Positions 1 through 10,016 of a stretch of 64,000 bases of DNA are shown piece by piece. A program made the position numbers and the translations under genes. Position 1 is the first letter of the stretch, and every line of letters begins with the position of its first letter. Below the pieces are notes generated by a model that was not told the DNA's origin, ran no database searches, and saw nothing but the letters and a program-made list of their open reading frames with translations. This DNA is from Leptospira abararensis (GTDB lineage Bacteria; Spirochaetota; Leptospiria; Leptospirales; Leptospiraceae): the NCBI RefSeq assembly GCF_016918735.1, contig NZ_JAFFPR010000054.1:68979-132978 (forward strand). Direction: 5' to 3'.

Positions 1-269
1 CAGCATCAGCTGCAAACGCAGTAGTTGATACAGTGCATAACATTGTCACTCCTACGAAAGCCGGCGACTGGTTCAGTGCTGCTTGCCATTCCAATGGAGA
101 GTATGGTGTGGACAAAGGCCTTATCTTTGGATACCCACTCAAGTCTGATGGCAAAAAAGTAGAGATCGTAACTGGCCTTGAGATCAATGCTTTTGGTAAG
201 GAAAAATTTGATATCACTCACAATGAATTGAAAGAAGAAAGAAACGAAGTGAAAGACATGCTTGGTTAA
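1..269 (+). CDS. mdh: Malate dehydrogenase, C-terminal part (5' truncated by window edge)
   Basis: This is the last ~88 residues of a cytoplasmic NAD-dependent malate dehydrogenase, which interconverts malate and oxaloacetate in the TCA cycle. The frame is open from the first full codon at position 3 and reads [13 protein letters not shown], then a GDWFS segment and an E(Y)GVxxGLIFGYP segment, which match the C-terminal domain of the cytosolic-type MDH family. The protein ends KDMLG and is followed by a strong terminator. The catalytic and NAD-binding parts lie outside the window, so only family identity is supported. An internal ATG at 33 is not the true start. Confidence 0.85.
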   Translation, partial: ASAANAVVDTVHNIVTPTKAGDWFSAACHSNGEYGVDKGLIFGYPLKSDGKKVEIVTGLEINAFGKEKFDITHNELKEERNEVKDMLG

Positions 270-297
270 TTTTCATCATTCAACTACTTGTTGAAAG

Positions 298-329
298 AAC
301 CCGCTTACCGAAAGGTGGCGGGTTTTTTT
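298..329 (+). terminator. Rho-independent terminator after mdh
   Basis: A GC-rich stem (CCCGC at 300-304 paired with GCGGG at 318-322, extended by ACC/GGT) closes on a GAAA tetraloop and is followed by seven T residues (323-329). It sits 29 nt after the mdh stop codon. Confidence 0.9.
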
Positions 330-413
330 ATACACTTTAATGTTTTAGTTTTTTCGATATTGGGGCATTATGCGGGTATTTGGAGTATTTGCAAAATGGA
401 GCTATCAGAAATA

Positions 414-449
414 ATAGGTTGACCTATCAAAAATGATAGGTTGACCTGT
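414..449. promoter_or_regulatory. Two tandem palindromic operator candidates before the AAA ATPase gene
   Basis: The perfect inverted repeat ATAGGTTGACCTAT (414-427) is repeated 22 bp downstream as ATAGGTTGACCTGT (436-449), just before the ATG at 455. Two copies two helical turns apart suggest cooperative binding of a dimeric regulator, possibly autoregulation. The regulator is unknown. The second copy occupies the place where a ribosome-binding site would be expected. Confidence 0.5.
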
Positions 450-454
450 TAAAA

Positions 455-1606
455 ATGAAATCAGTGATTAGTTTGCCATTCCTTGTGCAGTTGGATAAAA
501 ATCTAAAAAGCTTCAATGATCTGATTCAAGTGGTCATTGGCCCAAGACAAGTTGGCAAAACGACCACTCTCCTAAAGTATCTGGAAGAAAGTCATTCGGG
601 GAAGTATCACTATGTTTCCGCCGACACTGTTTTTCATTCCACCGAGAAGTGGATCGTGGAGCAGTGGAATTTTGCCAGGGCAAATCATAAAATCCTAGCC
701 ATCGACGAAATCCAAAAGTGTGAAAATTGGTCCGAAGTGATCAAAATGCTCTGGGATGAATCAAAAGCCAAAAAAAATCCTGTGACTTGTATACTACTCG
801 GTTCAAGTTCTTTACACTTACAAAAAGGACTCTCCGAAAGCCTAACAGGCAGGTTCCAACTAATTCCGGTTTATCATTGGAATTATGCAGAATCCAAAAA
901 GGGATACAAATTGCGTTTTGAGGATTATTTAAAATTTGGTGGTTATCCAGGTTCTTATTTTTTGAAGGGTAGTCATGAGTGGAAAACCTATCTCAATCAA
1001 TCGATCCTTACAACTGTTATCGAAAAAGACATTCTTCAATTTCATACGGTCAAATCACCTGCTTTGTTTCGGCAGACTTTTGAAATTTTGATTTCCTATC
1101 CTGCTCAGGAAATCAGCTATACAAAAATTCTGGGACAAATCCAAGACAAGGGAAATGTGGAACTTGTAAAACATTACATCGCTCTATTTGAAGGTGCTTT
1201 TCTGATTAAAACTCTCTCCAAATATTCGGAAAAGAGAGTGATCACAAAAACTTCTTCTCCAAAAATCCTTCCCATGGCACCTTGTCTGTATTATTCGACC
1301 GTACTTGATGAGTATACTGCTGAGGAAAAAGGTCGGGTTTTTGAATTGGTAGTCGGAGCACAACTCCAGCGCCTACAAGGTGAATTGTATTACTGGAGAG
1401 AGGGAAATGATGAAGTCGACTTTATTTACAAATATGGCAGAAGACTCTATGCCATTGAAGTAAAGAGTGGTCGCAAAAAATCAAACAAGGGACTTTTGAA
1501 ATTCAAATCTAAATTTCCAAATGCCAAGTTAGTTTTTATTACTGAGAAAGACTACCTGGAGTTTGAAGCGGATCCAGATGGATTTTTGATTAAGAATGGT
1601 GGGTGA
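455..1606 (+). CDS. AAA+ ATPase of the DUF4143 (COG1373-like) family
   Basis: A 383-residue cytoplasmic ATPase of the widespread DUF4143 family, whose cellular role is poorly defined. Walker A GPRQVGKTT is at residues 29-37, Walker B LAIDEIQK at about 81-88, and a sensor-type LLGSSSLHLQKG segment follows. The C-terminal third carries a PD-(D/E)XK-like signature: EVDF near residue 320 (E320, D322) and EVK near 335. This is the usual C-terminal domain of the family. There is no obvious Shine-Dalgarno; the start region is occupied by tandem palindromes (414-449). The gene is monocistronic between mdh and a convergent hydrolase. Such genes are often accessory and patchily distributed, sometimes proposed as toxin-like or defence-linked, but nothing here proves that. 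Confidence 0.8.
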   Translation: MKSVISLPFLVQLDKNLKSFNDLIQVVIGPRQVGKTTTLLKYLEESHSGKYHYVSADTVFHSTEKWIVEQWNFARANHKILAIDEIQKCENWSEVIKMLWDESKAKKNPVTCILLGSSSLHLQKGLSESLTGRFQLIPVYHWNYAESKKGYKLRFEDYLKFGGYPGSYFLKGSHEWKTYLNQSILTTVIEKDILQFHTVKSPALFRQTFEILISYPAQEISYTKILGQIQDKGNVELVKHYIALFEGAFLIKTLSKYSEKRVITKTSSPKILPMAPCLYYSTVLDEYTAEEKGRVFELVVGAQLQRLQGELYYWREGNDEVDFIYKYGRRLYAIEVKSGRKKSNKGLLKFKSKFPNAKLVFITEKDYLEFEADPDGFLIKNGG

Positions 1607-1684
1607 GGGGATTTTTGATTCTCATATTGTAAAAAATGAGGATTTTATAAAAATCATTTTAACCGATTCGCTTTTTCAGTTTTC

Positions 1685-2539
1685 TCACCGCATCCAAATT
1701 TGCATTTGGGATAAAAACTTTTCAGGTCTTTCTAAAAAAGGCAAATGACTACATTCTTCCAAAACTGTCATTTTGATTTTCGGAAAACAACTTAAGATCG
1801 GTTCCCAAGTGTAATAAGGTGCTACCTGAAAGTCCTCTTTTCCCATACAAATCCAAACGGGTACAGAAATTTCTTTTAAATATTCTGATACATCAATGTC
1901 TCGAAACACTTCTCCAAAAAGAGAATCAAACGCTAGTTTGTTTGTATGGATCCCTTTCCAAAACTCTCTCGAAGGAAAAGGAACTTGGTAAAAACCTTTA
2001 GCTTCTTGGCTTACACAGAAATGGATAAAAAAATCTTCAGGGGATGTTTCTATATTTTTTTGGAATTGAATATGGTTTTCTGCATGCGCTGCCTTTCGCA
2101 GATCAGAGGCTTCTTTTTGAAAATAAACTTCTGCTTCTGAAAGGTGACTTCCGTGACTTGGGCCGGTGGAAATCATCAGCAAGTGGGAGACTTTGGTTGG
2201 AAATTTAGCCGCATAAGCAAGAGCCATATATCCATGACCTGAATGGCCGATCACAGGACAGGTTGGAATCTCTAGCTTGTTTTGGATGAAAACAAAATCT
2301 TCTAGAAGTTTCTCTAGGGTGTAATCTTCTCTCGATTCCTCTAGTGGACTGGTCCGTTTGGCAAAACCTCTGTGGTCTACGACTGTGATTTGGTATATCT
2401 CTGCTATCTCCTCCGGAATCACTCGTGGATAGTATAATGCACTACCGATCCAAAATAGTGCTGGGCCATTCGTTTTGTTCCTAGCCACTTGGAGAGCAAA
2501 TCCCTCTCTTTCGATTGTTTGGTATTTCCAATCCACCAT
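1685..2539 (-). CDS. Alpha/beta hydrolase
   Basis: A 284-residue alpha/beta-hydrolase-fold enzyme without a signal peptide, so probably cytoplasmic. The nucleophile elbow GHSGHG places the catalytic Ser at about residue 100. The likely acid is D236 (GKEDFQVAP) and the catalytic His H265 (SHLPFLERPEKF). The oxyanion region follows strand 3 near the DHRGF motif (residues 55-59). The substrate cannot be inferred; the family includes esterases, proline iminopeptidases and haloperoxidase-like enzymes. The ATG is preceded by AGGAGG-like sequence. The gene is divergent from a MarR regulator with a duplicated palindrome between them, so it is the probable regulatory target. Confidence 0.85.
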   Translation of the reverse strand: MVDWKYQTIEREGFALQVARNKTNGPALFWIGSALYYPRVIPEEIAEIYQITVVDHRGFAKRTSPLEESREDYTLEKLLEDFVFIQNKLEIPTCPVIGHSGHGYMALAYAAKFPTKVSHLLMISTGPSHGSHLSEAEVYFQKEASDLRKAAHAENHIQFQKNIETSPEDFFIHFCVSQEAKGFYQVPFPSREFWKGIHTNKLAFDSLFGEVFRDIDVSEYLKEISVPVWICMGKEDFQVAPYYTWEPILSCFPKIKMTVLEECSHLPFLERPEKFLSQMQIWMR

Positions 2540-2578
2540 TCATACCTCCTAGAATTCTAAAAAAAGATAAAATTCCAT

Positions 2579-2617
2579 ATAGTTGTAATTAGCAACTATA
2601 TGGTTGCATATTGCAAC
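2579..2617. promoter_or_regulatory. Duplicated MarR-type operator between hydrolase and marR genes
   Basis: Two 19-bp imperfect direct repeats start at 2580 and 2601 (21-bp period), each TNGTTGNNNNTNGCAACTA. Each is itself a dyad: ATAGTTG/CAACTAT at 2579-2599 and GTTGCA/TGCAAC at 2603-2617. TTGC/GCAA half-sites are typical of MarR-family operators, and the site lies in the shared divergent promoter region. Confidence 0.7.
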
Positions 2618-2662
2618 TAAAAAAAGCTTGAAGAGTTCAAATAAAAAAATGAAAGTGGAATT

Positions 2663-3115
2663 GTGAAAGGGCTCTCTATTTATTTGGGAATTTATATGAG
2701 CGAAACCTTGCTTCTGATGAGGCGGTTTTTAGCGAACGAATTTACAAAAAGAGAAATTGGGATGCGGTTTGAAGAATGGATCCAGCTCCTTCCTTTAGTG
2801 GAATCCGAAACGGTAAGCCAGAAAGATCTGAGTGATCGTTTGGTAAAAGACAAAACAACAGTATCAAGGCTTGTGGATGGCTGGGTCAAAAAAGCTTGGG
2901 TGAAACGAGAAGTTTCCGCAACTGACAAACGGTTTTACATTTTGCGCTTTACCAAAAAAGGAAAAGAGATTTGGGAGAAAGGACTACCCATTATAACTTC
3001 TGCCGATGAGGTGTTTCGAAAGGATCTAAGTGATTCTGAAGAAAGAGATCTGTATCTCCTTCTTTTTAAAATCCAATCTTCCGTTCAATTGGAATCAAAG
3101 GAAAATAAAACTTAA
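2663..3115 (+). CDS. MarR-family transcriptional regulator
   Basis: A protein of about 150 residues with a winged-helix MarR fold: a recognition region QKDLSDRLVKDKTTVSRLVD (helix-turn-helix), then the wing with DKRFYILRFTKKG, a typical MarR wing (D-x-R-...-L-T-x-G). MarR proteins are dimeric repressors released by small ligands. The start used is GTG 2663; an in-frame ATG at 2696, 6 nt after GGGAA, is an equally good start and would give 139 residues. It is divergent from the alpha/beta hydrolase gene and separated from it by the duplicated operator at 2579-2617, so it probably represses both itself and the hydrolase. Its 3' end overlaps convergent prmC by 4 bp. Confidence 0.85.
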   Translation: MKGLSIYLGIYMSETLLLMRRFLANEFTKREIGMRFEEWIQLLPLVESETVSQKDLSDRLVKDKTTVSRLVDGWVKKAWVKREVSATDKRFYILRFTKKGKEIWEKGLPIITSADEVFRKDLSDSEERDLYLLLFKIQSSVQLESKENKT

Positions 3116-3996
3116 GGTAGAGCAGGGGCTTCGGCAAAAAAGAAACGTTCCTTCTTAGAACTGTCTAAAATTCTTTTTGGGGATACAAAACCTAGTTCTG
3201 TGGCCAATAATTCTAAAACATCCATATACAAGGGATGAGTTTCCATCATCAGCTTTCCTCCTGGGTTTAGTCTGGTTTTTGCGGCAGATAACAATCGTTT
3301 GTGGAATGCTTTAAAATCGGAAACAAAAAGAGCCATATGCGGCTCATAATCTAATACATCCGGCATAATTTCCGATTTTTCTGATTCTGGAATGTAAGGG
3401 GGATTCGAGACAATCAAATCAAATTGTAACTCTTTAGGGAGCGCCAAGTCCAAATCAGAAACATAAAATGATGTTTTCTCTGTTAGATTGTATTTTTCCG
3501 CATTACGTCTGCTCACTTCAATTGCTTTTTCAGAAAGGTCGGAAAGAATCACAATACTGGATTCTAAAAGTTGGGCAAGACTAAGGCCAATACAACCACT
3601 CCCTGAACATAAATCCAAAATTTGGATTTCGCCAGCTGTATTTCTTTTTAGGTTTTCCTTCCCTTTCCAAAGGTAGTCCACAAGTTCTTCTGTTTCCGGT
3701 CTTGGAATGAGAACATCTTCTGTTACCAAGTATTCAAATTTATGAAATCCTTTTTTACCTGTGATATAGGCTACTGGTTTTCGTTTGCTTCGTTCGAGGA
3801 TTCGTTCTCTGTAGAGGTCAATTTCTTTTTGGCCAAGAGGCATTTCAAACTGTGAGTAGAGTTTAATTCGGGGAAGGTTTAATAAGTCAGAGAGGATCCA
3901 TTCGGCATCCACACGTGGGTTCGGAATTTCCTTTTTTTCCAGAAATTCTGTAGACCGTTTTAAATAATAAAGTAGGGTTCCTGGTAGTTCCGCCAT
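3112..3996 (-). CDS. prmC: Peptide chain release factor N5-glutamine methyltransferase
   Basis: PrmC/HemK methylates the glutamine of the GGQ motif in release factors RF1/RF2 using S-adenosylmethionine. The 294-residue product has an N-terminal helical domain (to about residue 85), the SAM-binding motif ILDLCSGSGCIGLSLA and the diagnostic catalytic SNPPYIP motif. The start is ATG 3996; the longer TTG frame from 4011 would run into the tRNA gene. It follows tRNA-Arg by only 6 nt on the same strand, so it is probably processed from a joint transcript with the upstream cyclic-nucleotide-binding genes. Its stop codon overlaps the convergent marR gene. Confidence 0.95.
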   Translation of the reverse strand: MAELPGTLLYYLKRSTEFLEKKEIPNPRVDAEWILSDLLNLPRIKLYSQFEMPLGQKEIDLYRERILERSKRKPVAYITGKKGFHKFEYLVTEDVLIPRPETEELVDYLWKGKENLKRNTAGEIQILDLCSGSGCIGLSLAQLLESSIVILSDLSEKAIEVSRRNAEKYNLTEKTSFYVSDLDLALPKELQFDLIVSNPPYIPESEKSEIMPDVLDYEPHMALFVSDFKAFHKRLLSAAKTRLNPGGKLMMETHPLYMDVLELLATELGFVSPKRILDSSKKERFFFAEAPALP

Positions 3997-4002
3997 ATCT
4001 TT

Positions 4003-4075
4003 TGCCCCCAACAGGATTCGAACCTGTGTCCCCAGTTTAGGAAACTAGTGCTCTATCCACCTGAGCTATGGGAGC
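4003..4075 (-). tRNA. tRNA-Arg (anticodon CCU)
   Basis: On the minus strand the sequence folds as a complete 73-nt cloverleaf. The acceptor arms are GCTCCCA/TGGGGGC with one G-T pair and the D-stem is GCTC/GAGC. The anticodon stem CTAGT/ACTGG has loop TTCCTAA (anticodon CCT), and the T-stem ACAGG/CCTGT has loop TTCGAAT. The discriminator base is A and CCA is not encoded. It reads AGG arginine codons. It lies in a gap between two protein genes of the same strand. Confidence 0.95.
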
Positions 4076-4079
4076 TTTT

Positions 4080-4724
4080 TTACGTAGGTTTACGTTTCTG
4101 ATTCACTATCCTTTGGAAATCGGAGATATTGTGAATAACAATTTTATCCGGATAGAGATCTAGTTTGCCTGTTTTTACATACTGCATCAGCACCTTTTGC
4201 ACTTCTCCCACAGGTTGGGCGCACCAATTGGCAATGTCATCTACAGTCGCTGAAAGGATAATTTCATTATAAACATCGTTGTTATACTGTTTTTCGTATA
4301 ACATCACAAAGACGTCACAAACCTTTCCAATAATATCATCCATAAGGAGAATCATGAGGCGGCGTTTTTGGTCATAAATGCGAAAGGAAAAAATATGAAG
4401 GAGTTTCATCGCAAGTGCCGGGTTTTTGGTCATCAGCATTTCGAAGTTGGCACGATTGAAATTCAGTGCCTTCACTTCCGTCACAGCAATGGCTGTAGCG
4501 GAACGAGGTTGTTCCTCTAAAATTGCCATCTCTCCTAAAATATCTCCTGACTCCAAAACATCTAAGGTTTTGATGCTCGTTCCAATTGTTTTTGTGATTT
4601 TGACCTTCCCTTCTTTAATGAGGTAAAAGTCGTTTCCTGGTTCATATTCACAAAATAATACTTCGTTTGGTTGGAACACCTTCCCAAATTTCCCGAACAT
4701 AGCTTCCAACATTTGGTCGTTCAC
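4080..4724 (-). CDS. Cyclic-nucleotide-binding (Crp-like) regulator
   Basis: A 214-residue protein with an N-terminal cNMP-binding beta-roll (about residues 15-115). Its phosphate-binding cassette [15 protein letters not shown] retains the Glu and the Arg that contact cyclic nucleotides in active domains. A long dimerisation-type helix (about 115-145) follows. The C-terminal part (about 145-205, [20 protein letters not shown]) resembles the Crp winged helix, although the helix-turn-helix is less canonical than in Crp/Fnr. It may therefore be a DNA-binding regulator or a protein-interaction adaptor. It starts at GTG 4724 after a GGAGG Shine-Dalgarno and shares one base with the stop of the upstream cNMP-TPR gene, so the two are translationally coupled. 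Confidence 0.8.
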   Translation of the reverse strand: MNDQMLEAMFGKFGKVFQPNEVLFCEYEPGNDFYLIKEGKVKITKTIGTSIKTLDVLESGDILGEMAILEEQPRSATAIAVTEVKALNFNRANFEMLMTKNPALAMKLLHIFSFRIYDQKRRLMILLMDDIIGKVCDVFVMLYEKQYNNDVYNEIILSATVDDIANWCAQPVGEVQKVLMQYVKTGKLDLYPDKIVIHNISDFQRIVNQKRKPT

Positions 4725-5776
4725 TACTTTCCTCCTTTGAGTTTGGATTTAGCATCTTCAGAGATACTATCATCCAAAGGAGGCATTTGAGTTACCTTTT
4801 GGAATAACTGTTTGGATTTTTCTTTATCACCGGATGCCTCTGTAGCAAGTGCTAGGTGGTAAAGGTTCTCTTTGAGTAGAAGGCCTTTTGGGTATTTTTT
4901 AATATAACTTGAAAAGTGTGCGATGGCACTCGGATAGTCTTTTGCTTTGAAGCTAGACTTACCCATATAAAACATTGAATTTTCAACAAACTGTTCCTCT
5001 TCCTGAGTCACAGAGTCTGTCCTTTCTGAAACCAGTTTAAAAAGATCAATTGAATCTGCATACTTTCCCGCGTTCATAAAAGTAGAGGCTTTGTCGTATT
5101 GGGAAAGGATGGAGTTTGGATCTACACTAGAGGTGGAGTTCTGGGTGGGAACTGCCATAGTTTTTAGCATCTCTTGCAGTTTCCCTGATTGGGCGCCTGG
5201 TTCGGGTTTATAAACTAATTCTTGTATGGTGAGAGGGAAAGGCGTCTTTTTACGAGCAAGATCCATAAGCTGCCTTGCTCGGTCTACGTACATTCCGTCC
5301 GGATAGTGTTGTAAATACTTTTCAAATGCATAGGCTGCGTGTTCAAAGTTGCCATTTTTATAAAAAACTTCGGCCACGTTCATGAGTTCAAAGGCTGGGT
5401 TCTTGGCTTCGCCTTGCCCGAGGATTTCCCTAACCTGCCTGTGGACTTGCCGGAGTTGGCTTGAGAACACCTTTAGCATTTTGATGATTAAATGAGTTTT
5501 GTCTGAGACAAATTTTTCAAATTCGGGGACTTTAAAAACAAGAACTGTAGCGGCTCCAATGACTTGGGCTGTTTCTTCCCTTGGGTAACGACCGATGGCA
5601 CTCTTAACTCCGAAAAACTCACCGAGTTTTACATCCTCTTTCAGCTCCACACCGTTGATATTCGTGTAAGTTAGTACAACACGACCTTTTTGTAGTACAA
5701 AGATATCCTCCGCCTTGTCTTTCTCGAAGTAGACGATGGAACCTCCTTTGTAATTACGAACTATGGGACCTGACAA
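4724..5776 (-). CDS. Cyclic-nucleotide-binding domain protein with TPR-like repeats
   Basis: A 350-residue protein: an N-terminal cNMP-binding domain (about residues 5-115, [21 protein letters not shown]) followed by tetratricopeptide-like helical repeats ([40 protein letters not shown] and [19 protein letters not shown] regions). The phosphate cassette ([19 protein letters not shown]) lacks the canonical R-S/T-A, so cyclic nucleotide binding is doubtful. The start is set at TTG 5776, with GAGG six nt upstream; a GTG at 5845 has no Shine-Dalgarno and would overlap the amidohydrolase gene by 44 nt. It is probably a cytoplasmic scaffold acting with the adjacent Crp-like protein. Partner and function are unknown. 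Confidence 0.75.
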   Translation of the reverse strand: MSGPIVRNYKGGSIVYFEKDKAEDIFVLQKGRVVLTYTNINGVELKEDVKLGEFFGVKSAIGRYPREETAQVIGAATVLVFKVPEFEKFVSDKTHLIIKMLKVFSSQLRQVHRQVREILGQGEAKNPAFELMNVAEVFYKNGNFEHAAYAFEKYLQHYPDGMYVDRARQLMDLARKKTPFPLTIQELVYKPEPGAQSGKLQEMLKTMAVPTQNSTSSVDPNSILSQYDKASTFMNAGKYADSIDLFKLVSERTDSVTQEEEQFVENSMFYMGKSSFKAKDYPSAIAHFSSYIKKYPKGLLLKENLYHLALATEASGDKEKSKQLFQKVTQMPPLDDSISEDAKSKLKGGK

Positions 5777-5801
5777 CTCATGCCTCGCTTGCGCTTCATT
5801 T

Positions 5802-7031
5802 TCAAAAATTAGGTAAAAAAGCCAAACTCTTTTTATAACCGACACTGTCAGAAACTTGTTTCAAGAGTTTTTTTGGTGAACCAGCAACCAACTTGGTTTT
5901 ACCATCAATGGAAAATTCTTCTGTTTCTAAACCGAAATGAAGAAAGAGTGACTTGTATTCTGAAGACCCATAAATGGGATACCCATCGATCACAACTAAA
6001 TCAATGTGTTTCCATGAAAGGTCGGATACATTGATCTCCTTTGCATTTTTATCATCGTTGATTATGAGTAAATCCGCCGAAAGACCAGGCATAAGTGCAT
6101 TAGGATTTCCTAATCGAAAAGCCTTTCTGGGATTTTCTGTGACCATCTTCAAAAGAGTGGACTCTTCTAATTCTTCCCCATACAATCCAAAATAAATAGA
6201 CTTCGCTGTTTTTAATTCTTCGAGTAGATGAACCGATCCGCTCGGAGAATAATCTGTCCCCAAACATACATTAACTCCCATATCTAAAAAGAGTTTGATA
6301 TTAGTTGTTTTTCCAAAGATATGAAGATTGGAAGTTGGGCACCAGACTACAGAAGCACCTTTCTCCAAAATTTTTTCAACCTCTCTTTGTCCAAAGGGCA
6401 AACAATGAACGAGTACAGAATGTTCGCCAAGAGCATCCATTTTTTCAAGTAGGCGAAGTGAATGTTTCGAATCATCATCAACTCCTTCTGCTAGATGAGT
6501 CACAAAAGGAAGTCCCGCATGTTCTGCCATTCTATACTCTAAGGCTGGTCCTTCCCCCCAACCCAAACTATAATTTCCTACGGAGTGGGCTAGGGCATAA
6601 TCGGAAATCAGTTTGACTGGTAAAATGCCTCTAAATGGATTTTGTACATGATGAGGAATATGATCAAAGACAGTTGTGGCACCCGCAAAGAGATTTTTAT
6701 AAGCACCAAGGTAGTATAATAGTTCTGGATCCACTTGTTGGCGTTCCGCAAAAACTCCTGAACTTTTATAGAGATTATCATAAGACAACCAAGACTGGTG
6801 TTTTTCTGTCCCACCAACTTTCGGAAGGTAACTGGCAAGTAAGTGGTCATGGGAATTAATAAATCCAGGATAGATTTTTTTCCCTTTAAGGGAGACTGTC
6901 ACCGCTTTTTCGTTTTGTGGTAAGTCTGTGTCAATCGCAGAAATTTTTTCTCCATCCACGAGAAGGTCGTTTGTTTCTAATTTTCCATTCCGATACACTG
7001 AACCTGATTGGAAGAGGATGGAATTCGCCAT
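5802..7031 (-). CDS. Amidohydrolase-superfamily metal-dependent hydrolase/deaminase
   Basis: A 409-residue TIM-barrel amidohydrolase. Visible ligands are the HxH of strand 1 (H61, H63 in NSHDH), H179 (THLAEG), H209 (VHCLPF) and the strand-8 Asp D260 (LGTDYSPSG). The absence of a carboxylated Lys and this ligand set fit the mononuclear deaminase branch (guanine/cytosine/S-adenosylhomocysteine deaminase and triazine hydrolase relatives). The substrate cannot be assigned. N- and C-terminal beta-sandwich segments flank the barrel, as is usual. Its start shares a base with the stop of the upstream LysM gene (TAATG), indicating an operon. Confidence 0.8.
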   Translation of the reverse strand: MANSILFQSGSVYRNGKLETNDLLVDGEKISAIDTDLPQNEKAVTVSLKGKKIYPGFINSHDHLLASYLPKVGGTEKHQSWLSYDNLYKSSGVFAERQQVDPELLYYLGAYKNLFAGATTVFDHIPHHVQNPFRGILPVKLISDYALAHSVGNYSLGWGEGPALEYRMAEHAGLPFVTHLAEGVDDDSKHSLRLLEKMDALGEHSVLVHCLPFGQREVEKILEKGASVVWCPTSNLHIFGKTTNIKLFLDMGVNVCLGTDYSPSGSVHLLEELKTAKSIYFGLYGEELEESTLLKMVTENPRKAFRLGNPNALMPGLSADLLIINDDKNAKEINVSDLSWKHIDLVVIDGYPIYGSSEYKSLFLHFGLETEEFSIDGKTKLVAGSPKKLLKQVSDSVGYKKSLAFLPNF

Positions 7032-7669
7032 TAGATACCCCTTTCCAAAATTCTTTCGGGATTTATGCTGAGTTTTTGTTTGTTCACTTGGAAGTAGAGG
7101 CCTTTGTCTTTTGTCAGAATTCCTAACCTATCTTTTGACTTAACCTGTTGGCCTTCCGTCACTTGGATTCTTTCTAAGTTTCCGTAGACAGAATATAGTC
7201 CGTTTTGGTGCTCTAAAATCACAAAGTTTTCATACCCATCCATATAATCCACGTGAACCACTTTGCCGGGAAGGCTTGCCCGTACTAAAGAAGATGTACC
7301 TCGTTGGAATTGGATTCCTTTGTGGGGGTCATAGGTGAGTTCTGAAAATTTCTTTACCACCTTTTCTCTTTGCACCAAGGGATAAGTTGGTTTTTCTAAA
7401 AGAAGGGATTCGGGAGCTATAGAAACTTTTTCCTCCCCTTTGGGAATTCGAAGTAATTCTTTTTCGTATAAATTCTCTTTAGTGTTACGGCCATTTAACT
7501 TGGCTAAGGTTTCAGCTGAAACTTTGAATTTTCTAGCAATTCCATACCAGGAATCGCCTTTGGTCACTCGGTAAGAGGATGGGATTTCTGTTTTTACGTT
7601 TTGTTTGGAACTAAGGGGGAAGAAAAGAAAGAAACCCAAAATAATTAGAATGTATGGCAGTCTTCGCAT
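7031..7669 (-). CDS. LysM protein with a catalytically degenerate M23 (LytM-like) domain
   Basis: A 212-residue exported or membrane-anchored envelope protein: a hydrophobic N-terminus (residues 4-19, signal or anchor), a LysM peptidoglycan-binding motif (about 33-77, YRVTKGDSWYGIARKF) and an M23/LytM-like beta domain (about 110-205). The zinc site is broken. H116 is retained, but the partner Asp is Q120, the YxHL His is N164 (YGNL) and the final HxH His is Y192 (LYFQV). It is therefore likely a non-enzymatic regulator comparable to the EnvC/NlpD activators of cell-wall amidases (family knowledge; role here inferred). It is first gene of the operon running to prmC. Confidence 0.8.
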   Translation of the reverse strand: MRRLPYILIILGFFLFFPLSSKQNVKTEIPSSYRVTKGDSWYGIARKFKVSAETLAKLNGRNTKENLYEKELLRIPKGEEKVSIAPESLLLEKPTYPLVQREKVVKKFSELTYDPHKGIQFQRGTSSLVRASLPGKVVHVDYMDGYENFVILEHQNGLYSVYGNLERIQVTEGQQVKSKDRLGILTKDKGLYFQVNKQKLSINPERILERGI

Positions 7670-7720
7670 CCGGTATCCCTTCTAAATGTATCGACATGTG
7701 TGAAGTGGAGGGGCAATAAA

Positions 7721-7743
7721 AAAGGCGGGAGAACCCGCCTTTT
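7721..7743 (-). terminator. Rho-independent terminator after fusA
   Basis: The AAAGGCGGG/CCCGCCTTT stem with AGAA loop is flanked by A and T runs, so it could work on both strands. Read on the minus strand it lies 30 nt after the fusA stop and ends in a T-rich tract. It separates fusA from the LysM operon. Confidence 0.85.
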
Positions 7744-7772
7744 CCAAAATCGAAAGTCTGACGAAGAAGGAT

Positions 7773-9890
<2,118 letters not shown>

Positions 9891-9951
9891 ATTTTCCTCA
9901 AAATAATGGTTAAAGTTGAATTGATTCTACCAAAATCTGAAATGGACTGCG

Positions 9952-9980
9952 TTTGTAAAGTACTTGGGATTTTTGGTCAA
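9952..9980 (-). promoter_or_regulatory. Sigma70-like promoter candidate for fusA
   Basis: On the minus strand TTGACC (9980-9975), a 17-nt spacer and TACAAA (9957-9952) lie 62 nt upstream of the fusA ATG. The -35 is a 5/6 match and the -10 a 4/6 match. No experimental support is available. Confidence 0.5.
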
Positions 9981-10016
9981 AGGGAAAATCCTGGAGAAAG
10001 TAGAGATTAGGGGAAT

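Noticed and set aside
455..1606. DUF4143 ATPase as part of a defence island
   Set aside because: Its neighbours are mdh and a hydrolase/MarR pair; there are no nucleases, methylases, integrases or repeats around it.
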